From NCBI GenBank assembly GCA_038230215.1, contig JBBRNR010000001.1:186001-250000 (forward strand): DNA of 64,000 nt, given 5' to 3'. The notes under the pieces are model-generated. The model was not told where the DNA came from and did not search any database. It saw only the letters and a list, made by a program, of their open reading frames with translations. The position numbers were made by a program, and so were the translations under genes. Below, piece after piece: positions 42,358-50,299 of this stretch (position 1 is its first letter; each line of letters starts with the position of its first letter). The DNA comes from DASVRZ01 sp038230215 (GTDB lineage Bacteria; Verrucomicrobiota; Verrucomicrobiia; Chthoniobacterales; DASVRZ01).

Positions 42358-42843
42358 TTACGGGTAAACGACGAGCGTGCCCTTCATTCCGGCGGCATAA
42401 TGGCCAGGAAACGTGCAGAGAAAATCGTAGTTTCCCGACATGTCGGGCGCTTTGAAGGTGATCGTGTCGCTTTCCCCCGGCCCAAGGAGTTTGGTGGCGG
42501 CTATGATGTGTGTTTTCTGTTCCGGCGCGATGTAATCGGTCGCACCATGAGTCACTCCCGCATTGGCAAAGGCCTGAACATCCGTGTGCAACTGGACCAG
42601 CACGAAATTATGAGCCATGGCAGTTTTGGCCATGGTTCCCATGTTCTTCAGAGTCAATTTACAGGGCTGTCCGGCACGCGCATCGATGGCGGCGACATCG
42701 TATTTCATGGTGTCATTGCCCTGTAACTCGAATGTCTTTTCCGGTAGGCTGGAAACAACCGGACCAGTGGGATGTCCGCAACCGCCCAGAAGCAGGAAAG
42801 CCCCCCAGCAGGCGGCAAAAAAGGGTGTTTTAATGAGCGTCAT
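42358..42843 (-). CDS. Azurin-like cupredoxin lipoprotein
   Basis: A 161-residue protein with lipobox LLGGC and a type-1 copper site: His in MAHNFVLVQ, then Cys-His-Met in FLCTFPGHYAAGMKGTLVV (C-x4-H-x4-M). The N-terminal NDTMKYDVAAIDARAGQPCK matches azurin. It would carry single electrons in the periplasm, anchored by lipid. It is last in a three-gene operon with a haem-bearing outer-membrane protein and a second azurin. Confidence 0.9.
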   Translation of the reverse strand: MTLIKTPFFAACWGAFLLLGGCGHPTGPVVSSLPEKTFELQGNDTMKYDVAAIDARAGQPCKLTLKNMGTMAKTAMAHNFVLVQLHTDVQAFANAGVTHGATDYIAPEQKTHIIAATKLLGPGESDTITFKAPDMSGNYDFLCTFPGHYAAGMKGTLVVYP

Positions 42844-42855
42844 AGGTGTTTTTGG

Positions 42856-44220
42856 TTAGAAAGCGATCCAGGATTCCAGGTAGAGCGTGTTGTTATCGCC
42901 CGCTCCCTGGGAAGTGCCATTGAAATGGTTGTAAAGAACGTATTGGATCGAGAATTTCACGTTGCTTCTCGGCCAGAAAGCCGGGCCGCCCGCCTTGTTG
43001 AAGGGCAGATAATTCACCTGCAAGACCAGTCCATCGCTTTTCGGCGAGCCATTCGCGCTATCGCCATAAAGCGCGGCGTCCTGACTGCCATCCAACCAAA
43101 AATAGCCCGCCGCCGCCCCGTAGGTTTTGTCGTAAAGATAATCTACCGTGGCCCGCGTGGACCAGAGATGATCGCGCGAGTGCGATACATTGCCGAGAGC
43201 CTGGCTGGCGTGCCAATCCTCCCGCTCATAGACCGAGGAAAAGAGGCCCGTCACATCGTTCTTCCCGATGGAAACTTGGTATTGCACATCCAACCCTTGG
43301 TCCAGAAACTGATCGTGCCCGGCAGAACTCAGCCGGTCGGGATACGTGTTCGCGGCCAGGCCGAAAAGACCCACTTCCCACGATTGATTACCCACTGCCT
43401 GGGTGTAAGCCAGCCGCCAATACGGCGCGAGACCCGAGATCTTGTTTTCACCATCGGGACTCACCCCCACGGCTCTTTGAAACCCGTCGTCGAGGGTGTG
43501 ATAGCCCGCGACATCCAAGTAAATGTGGTTCGCGATTAGGACGTAGGCACCGGCTCCGACGACTTGCTGCGAGAGACCTCCCTCGATCAACGTGCCGGCA
43601 GAAGGAGTGGGCGCGACCCCGGAGCCGCTGAAGGGAAACGTCCAAGCCGGTGCGGTGTTCCAGGGATCTTGCAGGCTGGGATTATTGTTAACGTAGAAAC
43701 CGTAGATGATGTCGCGGTCAAAAACCGTCGCGCTGTCCGCATAACGGATCTCGACGTTGTCCCAGACGATCTGGCGGGCCACGCCATCGTAAGTCGCCTG
43801 CATAAAGACCCCGATCTTGTTCAGGAAGCCCGCCACTTCGGGGCAATTTCCAAATAAACTGTCGGCATAGGGGCCGAAAAGCCGCCCGGCATAGAAGAGA
43901 CTCGCCTGCGTAAGAGCAACATTCGAGTTCTTGCCGACATGCGGCGCGGCACCTCCCACCTGATCCTTCTGCGTCTGGGTGAAAGACGGCATTAGCATCA
44001 CAGCCAGCGGCGGATAATCCGTGCCGCCCGTGCTGTTGGTGTAGCCAGTAAGCTTAAAGTTCCGCCCGTTTTCATTCAAAATGGGAAACTCGGTGTGGCA
44101 ACTGATGCACGACATTCCCTCCTGCCGTGCGAAACTCGGCAGCGCCTCCGCTTTTCCCAGCAAACCGCCGAGCACGCTGAGGGCAATGAAAGTCGCCTGT
44201 AAAAAAGTGGGTGCTTTCAT
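42856..44220 (-). CDS. Outer-membrane beta-barrel with single c-type haem motif
   Basis: A 454-residue exported protein. A signal peptide (1-27) is followed directly by FARQEGMSCISCHTEFPILN, one CxxCH haem site near the mature N-terminus. About 390 residues of alternating amphipathic strands then end in LYLESWIAF, a C-terminal Phe typical of outer-membrane barrels. I have seen this cytochrome-porin type annotated simply as cytochrome c. Between two cupredoxin genes it could pass electrons across the outer membrane, which is inference. Confidence 0.8.
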   Translation of the reverse strand: MKAPTFLQATFIALSVLGGLLGKAEALPSFARQEGMSCISCHTEFPILNENGRNFKLTGYTNSTGGTDYPPLAVMLMPSFTQTQKDQVGGAAPHVGKNSNVALTQASLFYAGRLFGPYADSLFGNCPEVAGFLNKIGVFMQATYDGVARQIVWDNVEIRYADSATVFDRDIIYGFYVNNNPSLQDPWNTAPAWTFPFSGSGVAPTPSAGTLIEGGLSQQVVGAGAYVLIANHIYLDVAGYHTLDDGFQRAVGVSPDGENKISGLAPYWRLAYTQAVGNQSWEVGLFGLAANTYPDRLSSAGHDQFLDQGLDVQYQVSIGKNDVTGLFSSVYEREDWHASQALGNVSHSRDHLWSTRATVDYLYDKTYGAAAGYFWLDGSQDAALYGDSANGSPKSDGLVLQVNYLPFNKAGGPAFWPRSNVKFSIQYVLYNHFNGTSQGAGDNNTLYLESWIAF

Positions 44221-44244
44221 AGTAGAAACAACGTGGGCCGCAGG

Positions 44245-44706
44245 TTACTTGACGATTAGAACGCCCTTCATCCCCGATTGGAAATGCGCCGGGAAGGAGC
44301 AGAGATAAGGATAGCTGCCGGGAGCTGTAGGAGCGGTGAAAGTGATGTGACCGGATTCCCCCGGCCCGAGGACGGGGATGGCGGCGAGCACTTCACCAGC
44401 CAACGCACTGGGCTGGAAGTTTTCCCCTTTCGCTTTTACTGCCCCGGCGGCATAGGCGCGGGCATCGGACCCGGCTTTCAGGAGCACCCAGTTGTGGCCC
44501 ATCGCTTCTTTCGGGAGCGTGCCCCCGTTTTTCAACTCGACGGTGATTTTTTGTCCCGGCGACGCCTCGATTTTGTTCACGTCATACTTCATCGTGTCAA
44601 AGCCTTTAATGACGACCGTCTTGGCGGCTGGCGCGGCGCACAATCCGTTGGACAGGGCGGCAGCAAAAAGGGTGCTTACAAAAAAGGTGGCAATTTTGGA
44701 GTTCAT
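44245..44706 (-). CDS. Azurin-like cupredoxin (periplasmic)
   Basis: A 153-residue protein with a signal peptide ending LCAAPAAK and azurin motifs: FDTMKYDVNKIEASPGQKIT, MGHNWVLLKAG (His), and YLCSFPAHFQSGMKGVLIVK (Cys-x4-His-x4-Met). It differs from the 42358 protein by lacking a lipobox. It is first gene of the operon, with a 20-bp dyad just upstream of its ATG. Confidence 0.92.
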   Translation of the reverse strand: MNSKIATFFVSTLFAAALSNGLCAAPAAKTVVIKGFDTMKYDVNKIEASPGQKITVELKNGGTLPKEAMGHNWVLLKAGSDARAYAAGAVKAKGENFQPSALAGEVLAAIPVLGPGESGHITFTAPTAPGSYPYLCSFPAHFQSGMKGVLIVK

Positions 44707-44710
44707 AGAA

Positions 44711-44730
44711 TGTTAGGAATTTTTCTAACA
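44711..44730. promoter_or_regulatory. Operator-like dyad upstream of the azurin operon
   Basis: TGTTAGGAATTTTTCTAACA: 6-bp perfect arms TGTTAG/CTAACA around an AT-rich centre, 8 of 10 positions symmetric. It ends 4 bp from the azurin ATG, so a bound protein would block expression. The regulator gene at 44822 lies upstream on the same strand, its stop 92 bp from the dyad. Confidence 0.45.
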
Positions 44731-44821
44731 CTGGGACGACGCCGACGGAGTGTCTCCGCATCCTTACGGAAAAGCTGCGCAGTTTCCCGGAGATCGGCGT
44801 TTCTGGCCGGAAACCGCGACT

Positions 44822-45739
44822 TTAGTGAAGCAGCGCGATGCTGGCGCGATATTCACTGGGGGAAAGGCCGGTGATTTTCTTAAAGTCGCGGTTGAATTGG
44901 GAGAGCGATTGGAAACCGACGGCGAAGGCAGCCTCGCTGATGCGAAGGCGCGGGTCGAGAAGGAGGAGCCGGGCCTTCTCGATGCGGGTGCGGGCGACGT
45001 AATCGAGGAAGTGCAGCCCAGTGGCGGCAAGGAATTTCTCGCCGAAGTAGTGCGCGCTCATGTTCACCACACGGGCGACGTCGGGCAGGGAAAACTCCTC
45101 GCTGGAGTGGGCGTCGATATAGACGCGCGCCTCCGTCATGTTGGGTGCCTCATCGGGTTTCGAGCGGAGTCGCATTTGATTGGCCGACTGGGCGAGGTGC
45201 TCGGCGAAGATGACGAGGAGGCGGATGAGGGCCGCGTATTTTTCCGGGGAAATGACCCGGATATTGAAGTAAGCGTCCTCCAGTTTCTTCAAATCGACCT
45301 GGGAGCCCCACTTCAAGAGGGTGCGGGCGAGGCGGTTAAACTCCCGCCGGTCGGGGGCCTGGAGGAGGATCTGGCCGGTCTGGAGAAAGGCGATCACCTC
45401 GTCGCCGACCCGCAGCGGAATGGTGGTCTCGCAAAGGCCGGCGAAGCACTTGAGCGTCTTCGGGGCGGTCTGGGCCTCCTTTTCGAGTTTTTGCTGGAGC
45501 GCGTAGCAGGCGGCGCAACTGGAACCACCCTGGCCCAGCAAGAGGCAAAAGGGGTTCCCCTGGGCCTCGGCGTAGCGGATGACCTGGAGCATCTCAGGTG
45601 TGTGCAGGCTCAGGGGCAGCCCCGTGCCGCCGGTGAAGGCACTCTCGTAATCTTGGTAAATCTGCGACCGCGAGAGAGTGCTGGCGAGAGTATCGTCGGG
45701 GAGCGGTGGAACAGAACTCCGCAACGGTCGCTTTTTCAT
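44822..45739 (-). CDS. AraC-family regulator with PocR sensory domain
   Basis: A 305-residue regulator. Residues about 25-185 form a PocR-type ligand or metal-sensing domain with Cys-rich GGSSCAACYALQQKLEKEA, and C-x-GLCE in LKCFAGLCETTIPL. The C-terminal 100 residues are the double HTH of AraC (FSLPDVARVVNMSAHYFGEK, RISEAAFAVGFQSLSQFNRD). The clustered cysteines could bind a metal or haem. It lies directly upstream of the cupredoxin-cytochrome operon on the same strand and may control it. Confidence 0.88.
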   Translation of the reverse strand: MKKRPLRSSVPPLPDDTLASTLSRSQIYQDYESAFTGGTGLPLSLHTPEMLQVIRYAEAQGNPFCLLLGQGGSSCAACYALQQKLEKEAQTAPKTLKCFAGLCETTIPLRVGDEVIAFLQTGQILLQAPDRREFNRLARTLLKWGSQVDLKKLEDAYFNIRVISPEKYAALIRLLVIFAEHLAQSANQMRLRSKPDEAPNMTEARVYIDAHSSEEFSLPDVARVVNMSAHYFGEKFLAATGLHFLDYVARTRIEKARLLLLDPRLRISEAAFAVGFQSLSQFNRDFKKITGLSPSEYRASIALLH

Positions 45740-45794
45740 GGCGAGCCGAGGCTATCGGGGTGTGTCCTGATGCGCAATGGGTGTTTGCAACGGA

Positions 45795-46853
45795 TCAAAA
45801 CACCGGAAGGAGCAGGTTTTTTTCCTGATTTTCCGCTGTTCTAGCCTCGATCTCGGCGATGGCCCATGTCGCGTGTTCGGCGATGAGCGGTTCGGGATCG
45901 TTGCTAACATTTCGCAGCGCGGGCAAATCGTCTGGCGTGCCGATGTTTCCCAAGGCGACGCAGACGTTGCGCAGAAAGCCGCTCCGTTTGATGCGCTTGA
46001 TCGGCGAACCGCGAAAACGCGCGCGAAATTCATCGTCGTTCCAAGTTAGATAGTCCCGCAACTCGACTGTGCCCGTCGCCTCGGTGGCCTGGAAGGTGAG
46101 TTCATTGGAAGTCACCGCAAACCGGTTCCACGGGCAGGCGGTGAGGCAGTCGTCGCAACCGTAAACGCGATCACCAATGGCACGGCGAAACTCCAGCGGA
46201 ATGGAACCCTTGTTCTCGATGGTTAGATAGGAAATACAGCGCCGCGCGTCGAGTTGGTGTGGGGCGATGATCGCATCCGTCGGGCATGCCACCATGCAGC
46301 GCGTGCAGGAGCCGCAATGGTTAGTCGCCGTCGCATCCGGGTCTAACTCCAGTGTGGTGAGGATCACGCTCAGGAAAAACCAGGTGCCGAGTTCGCGATT
46401 GAGAATCATCGTGCTTTTGCCGTGCCAGCCAATGCCAGCGCGGGCGGCGAAGTCGCGTTCCAGCACCGGTCCCGTGTCCGTGTAACTCCTCTGGCGTCCA
46501 CCGTGCGAGGTTAGAAAACTTGTCAGCGCGGCGAGTCGCGGCTCAATGACGTCGTGGTAGTCCGTGCCCCAGGCGTAGCGGGCGATTTTTCCCCGGGCAC
46601 GCGGTGGTTGCCGGCCTTGGAAATAGTTCGTCGCCAGCACTACGATCGATCTCACACCGGGAAGGACCAACTCCAGGTCGCTGCGTTTATCCGCACCTCT
46701 TGCCAACCAATCCATCGTTGCGTGTTTGCCCTCGGCCAGCCAGCGGCGGAAATCCTCTGCGTGCGGCGCAGCCTCCGCCGTGGTTACGCGACAAAGATCA
46801 AACCCGACCCGGCGCGCCAACTCCGCCAGCTCATTTTTTACGTCGGTTTGCAT
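45795..46853 (-). CDS. queG: Epoxyqueuosine reductase
   Basis: A 352-residue cobalamin and 4Fe-4S enzyme for the last step of queuosine in tRNA. Visible: YAWGTDYHDVIEPRL, AARAGIGWHGKSTMILNREL, two ferredoxin-type clusters CGSCTRCMVACPTDAI and YGCDDCLTACPWNRF, and a C-terminal HEAT-like part (FLRNVCVALGNIGTPDDLPA). The start is MQTDVKNELAELARR at 46853 (or ATG 46859), within the 3' end of aroK (about 16 bp overlap). Confidence 0.93.
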   Translation of the reverse strand: MQTDVKNELAELARRVGFDLCRVTTAEAAPHAEDFRRWLAEGKHATMDWLARGADKRSDLELVLPGVRSIVVLATNYFQGRQPPRARGKIARYAWGTDYHDVIEPRLAALTSFLTSHGGRQRSYTDTGPVLERDFAARAGIGWHGKSTMILNRELGTWFFLSVILTTLELDPDATATNHCGSCTRCMVACPTDAIIAPHQLDARRCISYLTIENKGSIPLEFRRAIGDRVYGCDDCLTACPWNRFAVTSNELTFQATEATGTVELRDYLTWNDDEFRARFRGSPIKRIKRSGFLRNVCVALGNIGTPDDLPALRNVSNDPEPLIAEHATWAIAEIEARTAENQEKNLLLPVF

Positions 46854-47371
46854 GTCCATCCGGCGGCCTCGAGAATGAGGCTCACGGCCTGGCCGCGATT
46901 GACCCGGCCCGTGTTGATTTCGAGCTGCGCCACCTCGCGATACCACGGCTCGCGCAGGACTAGCAACTCGTGCAACGTCCCGCGCGGGTCCGCCGTTTGC
47001 AGAAGCGGGCGGCGGTTGTTGCGCGAGACGCGCTCGTAGATCACCGCCTCCGAGGCGTGCAGCCAGACGACGAGTCCGATCTGCGGGAGGAGTTGGCGGT
47101 TTTCCTCGCGAATGACCATCCCACCACCGGTGGAAATGATACAGCCACTTTTGTCGAGATGGTCGCGTAGGACTTCGGTTTCGATCTCGCGGAAAACATT
47201 TTCCCCTCTATCGGCGAAGATCGCGGAGATCGGCTGACCTGCTTGTTTCTCGATCTCGGCGTCAGTGTCCACGAGCGGACAGCCGATTTTGCGGGCTACT
47301 ATTCGGGCGAGGGAACTTTTTCCCGTTCCCATGAAACCGACAAGGATGATGTTGCGCGCTGGGGCCGGCAT
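46838..47371 (-). CDS. aroK: Shikimate kinase
   Basis: A 177-residue P-loop kinase phosphorylating shikimate in the aromatic pathway: IILVGFMGTGKSSLARIVAR (Walker A), VDTDAEIEKQAG (substrate Asp), ENVFREIETEVL (Arg) and STGGGMVIREENRQLL. It overlaps queG. It converges with nothing; the csp gene upstream is on the same strand, 11 bp away. TAAATT lies 8 nt before the ATG, but an AAAGGG tract could also act as Shine-Dalgarno. Confidence 0.95.
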   Translation of the reverse strand: MPAPARNIILVGFMGTGKSSLARIVARKIGCPLVDTDAEIEKQAGQPISAIFADRGENVFREIETEVLRDHLDKSGCIISTGGGMVIREENRQLLPQIGLVVWLHASEAVIYERVSRNNRRPLLQTADPRGTLHELLVLREPWYREVAQLEINTGRVNRGQAVSLILEAAGWTCKPT

Positions 47372-47382
47372 GGCCCTTTAAT

Positions 47383-47589
47383 TTACGCCTGGCGGGTTAC
47401 ATTGCGAGCTTTTGCGCCCTTGTCGTCTTGAAAAACCTCGTATTCGACCTGTTCCCCCTCCTGGAGAGTTTTGAATCCGTCGGTTTTGATTTCACTGAAA
47501 TGGACAAAGATGTCCTCGGCAAACTCGGGGTTTGTAATAAACCCGAAGCCTTTTTTCTCATTAAACCACTTCACAGTTCCTGTCGGCAT
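47383..47589 (-). CDS. Cold-shock-domain protein
   Basis: A 68-residue CspA-like single-strand RNA/DNA binder: GTVKWFNEKKGFGFITN (RNP1), DIFVHFSEI (RNP2), LQEGEQVEYEVFQDDKGAKA. The start is MPTGTVKWF at 47589, with AAGAAG about 6 nt upstream. The leader seems to extend over 50 nt toward the divergent purE gene. Csp leaders can act as thermosensors, but no specific element is recognised here. Confidence 0.95.
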   Translation of the reverse strand: MPTGTVKWFNEKKGFGFITNPEFAEDIFVHFSEIKTDGFKTLQEGEQVEYEVFQDDKGAKARNVTRQA

Positions 47590-47695
47590 AACATCTACTT
47601 CTTTTTGTCGTTTGGGTGTGCGAACGCTCGGAGGAGTATTCTTGTGCTCATTTACGCTCTTTACAAGCAGGCAGATGCGCTCATTGAATGGAAAA

Positions 47696-48193
47696 ATGCC
47701 TGCCACTCGTAAAACCGTTGCCGTCGTCATGGGTTCCAAGTCCGACTGGGAAACTCTCCGTCACGCTGTCGAACAACTCCACGCCTTCGATATCGAGGTC
47801 CACAGCCAAGTCGTCTCGGCGCATCGAACTCCCGATTTGCTGGCGGAGTTCGCGAAAAGCGCCGCTGAAAAAAACTTCGCCGCCATCATCGCCGGGGCGG
47901 GCGGCGCGGCGCATTTGCCGGGAATGATCGCCGCGCACACCACGGTGCCCGTGCTGGGTGTGCCGGTCGAGAGCGCGGTTTTGCGCGGAGTCGATTCGCT
48001 CCTCTCCATCGTGCAAATGCCCGCCGGCATCCCGGTGGCGACGTTTGCCATTGGCAAAGCCGGAGCGGTCAATGCGGCGCTTTTCGCCGTCGCGATTCTC
48101 GCTGGCAACGACGCAGCACTGGCGGCGCGCCTGGTGGATTTTCGGAAGAACCAGACAGACACCGTCCTCGCCCAGACACTTCCGACGTTATAA
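47696..48193 (+). CDS. purE: N5-carboxyaminoimidazole ribonucleotide mutase
   Basis: A 165-residue class I PurE of purine biosynthesis: VAVVMGSKSDWETL, VVSAHRTPDLL (catalytic His), IAGAGGAAHLPGMIAAHTTV, PVLGVPVESAVLRGVDSLLS and IVQMPAGIPVATFAIGKAGA. The start at 47696 is by homology. The tsaC gene starts at the base after its stop codon. purK is not adjacent. Confidence 0.95.
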   Translation: MPATRKTVAVVMGSKSDWETLRHAVEQLHAFDIEVHSQVVSAHRTPDLLAEFAKSAAEKNFAAIIAGAGGAAHLPGMIAAHTTVPVLGVPVESAVLRGVDSLLSIVQMPAGIPVATFAIGKAGAVNAALFAVAILAGNDAALAARLVDFRKNQTDTVLAQTLPTL

Positions 48194-49144
48194 ATGCAGA
48201 CGACCGTGCTCGATGCGTCGGACGCCGGTGCCATCGCGCAGGCGGTGACGCTGCTGCGGGCGGGTGAAGTCGTCGCGCTGCCCACGGAGACGGTTTACGG
48301 ACTCGCCGGTGACGCCCTCAATCCGATGGCAGTCGCCCGTATTTTCGAGGCCAAGAACCGCCCGCACTTCGACCCGCTCATCGTTCATGTGGCCGACTTC
48401 GCGATGCTGGAAACCGTCGCCGTCGTCCACGATCCGCTCGTCGCCCGGCTTGCGGAAAAATACTGGCCTGGTCCGCTCACGATCCTCCTTCCGAAGCGCG
48501 CCATCATCTCGGATCTGGTCACAGCGGGCAGCCCGTTCGTCGCCGTGCGAATGCCCGCTGATCCGGTTTTTCGAGCGGTCTTACAATCGTATGGAAGTCC
48601 CCTCGCCGCTCCCAGCGCCAATCCATTTGGGCAGATCAGCCCGACCGAGGCGCGGCATGTTTTCGATGGTCTGGGCGGTCGCATTCCACTCATCCTCGAC
48701 TCTGGAAATTGCCAGCACGGCCTCGAATCGACGATCGTTTATTCGGAAAACGGCACGCTTTACATCCTGCGCGACGGCCCCATTCCCATGGAAGAGCTCG
48801 CCGCCCTAGGCCCCATCCAACATCAGCGCCACGCGGCCGCTCCGGGCCAGCTCGCCTCGCATTACGCCCCGCAAAAACCGCTTATCCTCGTCGCTTCGGC
48901 AGCGGATGTGCCCAGCGCGGCAGGCCATGGGTTTCTCGGTTTTCAGTCGGGTTCCATCGAATTCAGCGCGGTGGAAATCCTTTCCCCGACGGGCGATCTT
49001 GTGGAGGCCGCCGCCCATTTATTCGCCGCGCTGCACCGGCTCGACGCCGCCCCCGTGCGGACGATCTATGCGGAAAAAATTCCCGAGCATGGTCTGGGTC
49101 GCGCCATCATGGACCGCCTGACCCGCGCCGCGGCGAAACGTTAG
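48194..49144 (+). CDS. tsaC: Threonylcarbamoyl-AMP synthase (Sua5/YwlC long form)
   Basis: A 316-residue protein for the t6A tRNA modification. The N-terminal YrdC domain has EVVALPTETVYGLAGDALNP, ARIFEAKNRPHFDPLIVH, and PLAAPSANPFGQISPTEARH followed by VFDGL, and the C-terminal Sua5 domain begins after APGQLASHYAPQKPL. The ATG follows the purE TAA with no gap, which implies coupled translation. Confidence 0.93.
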   Translation: MQTTVLDASDAGAIAQAVTLLRAGEVVALPTETVYGLAGDALNPMAVARIFEAKNRPHFDPLIVHVADFAMLETVAVVHDPLVARLAEKYWPGPLTILLPKRAIISDLVTAGSPFVAVRMPADPVFRAVLQSYGSPLAAPSANPFGQISPTEARHVFDGLGGRIPLILDSGNCQHGLESTIVYSENGTLYILRDGPIPMEELAALGPIQHQRHAAAPGQLASHYAPQKPLILVASAADVPSAAGHGFLGFQSGSIEFSAVEILSPTGDLVEAAAHLFAALHRLDAAPVRTIYAEKIPEHGLGRAIMDRLTRAAAKR

Positions 49145-49810
49145 CTACGGAACGCGAAACGCCTTGCCGCTATACGGGTCCTTCGCCAGCGAGCCGGGCG
49201 CCAGTCCCGTGACATCGATGAATCCGGCGCCCGGACTGTATGGACTCGTGACGTAACCTTTCTTACCCGGCACCGGTGAGGCGAAGGGCGGCGGCTCGTT
49301 GGATTCCGCAGGCGTGGGCTTGGGAGTCGTCTCGGCGACCGGCTCCATTTTCCTGGGTGTGGGCGAGGGCGTTGCTTTTACTTTCGGCGTCGGTTTGGGC
49401 GAAGACTTGGGCGAAGACTTGGGTGAAGAGTTGGGTAAAGGCTTCGGCGAGGGCTTCGGACTTGGGGAAACATGCGGCACGGTCTCGCGTTTCACGACCG
49501 GACCAGACGGCGCAGACGAACTGCGAAACGGCTTCAGCCGCACATCTCCAGCAGACTGTTCCGATCTCCGCACGGGATCCGCCACCGGCGTCGGTTTGGG
49601 CCCGAGATAGACGGTGTCCGAATCGATGGAATGGCTCCGCTGCGGCGCGGAAGGCCCATTGGAGTTCAATCCATATCGGGCATCGCTATCGTCCTCGGGC
49701 TTCGGCGAGAGGCGCGAGACCGTGTGGTTCCAGGAATCGGCCAGAGGCGTCTCGCAAGCTGTAAAAGCCAGCATGACTGATAGAAATAGGGAGCCACGAA
49801 TGAATTGCAT
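49145..49810 (-). CDS. Lipoprotein with Ser-Pro-Lys repeats and lineage-typical C-terminus
   Basis: A 221-residue protein. The lipobox is LAFTAC (Cys 18-20 region). A central low-complexity track of SPKPSPKPLPNSSPKS type repeats is encoded by near-identical 12-15-bp repeats at about 49390-49460. The C-terminus GYVTSPYSPGAGFIDVTGLA then GSLAKDPYSGKAFRVP resembles a short motif (GYVxSPYxxxAGxVDVxGxxxGxxVxxPYxGKxFxVP) that I recall in many Verrucomicrobia exported proteins. A GGAAGG Shine-Dalgarno precedes 49810. Confidence 0.75.
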   Translation of the reverse strand: MQFIRGSLFLSVMLAFTACETPLADSWNHTVSRLSPKPEDDSDARYGLNSNGPSAPQRSHSIDSDTVYLGPKPTPVADPVRRSEQSAGDVRLKPFRSSSAPSGPVVKRETVPHVSPSPKPSPKPLPNSSPKSSPKSSPKPTPKVKATPSPTPRKMEPVAETTPKPTPAESNEPPPFASPVPGKKGYVTSPYSPGAGFIDVTGLAPGSLAKDPYSGKAFRVP

Positions 49811-49963
49811 GGCCTTCCAATAACGGAACGTGCGCGAAAAATCCAGCCGACACCAGTCAGTCAGTCCAGTTTTTTTTCCCAAGTCAGACAGCTTCCATCT
49901 GGTCACCGAGACAGGGGCCGCGCCAAAAATGGAATACGAAAACGTAATCGTCTTTTTTAGTCT

Positions 49964-50125
49964 TGTAAGTCACTTTTTTATATCTGTAAGTAACAGGAAA
50001 AGTTACGTAAATTACCGAATAAAACTTACAACTGTCTGTAAGTGGACTGTAACCATCCAAATGCATTTTTAAAGTCGCTTACAATCTCTAATCAGCCACT
50101 TTATTTTTCAAACAAGAGACTTACG
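49964..50125. promoter_or_regulatory. AT-rich upstream region with TGTAAGT/ACTTACA half-site cluster
   Basis: Perfect heptamers TGTAAGT occur at 49964-49970, 49985-49991 and 50037-50043, and ACTTACA at 50024-50030. Related CTTACA is at 50078-50083 and ACTTACG at 50119-50125. The pair 50024-50043 forms a 20-bp dyad, ACTTACA-ACTGTC-TGTAAGT. TTACGTAA lies at 50003-50010. The 49811-50299 gap is far more AT-rich than its surroundings. It also holds a TGGGAAT-TT-ATTCCCA hairpin at 50164-50179. It contains no gene. Confidence 0.6.
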
Positions 50126-50299
50126 ATTTATTATCAGACGCTTTGATCTTTTAAATAGTTATTTGGGAATTTATTCCCATCAGTTTTATTCCATTTTCAT
50201 TCCTCATAAATAGAAAATAGATTCTTTTTTAAAAAGATTTGTCAAAAAAACTATGGTTTGGACAAATATTCCGTCAGAATCTGAGGACTTCATCACCAT

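Noticed and set aside
49811..50299. AT-rich region considered as a replication origin
   Set aside because: No DnaA boxes (TTATCCACA) or 13-mer repeats, and no dnaA/dnaN nearby. The repeated word is TGTAAGT, better read as regulator half-sites.
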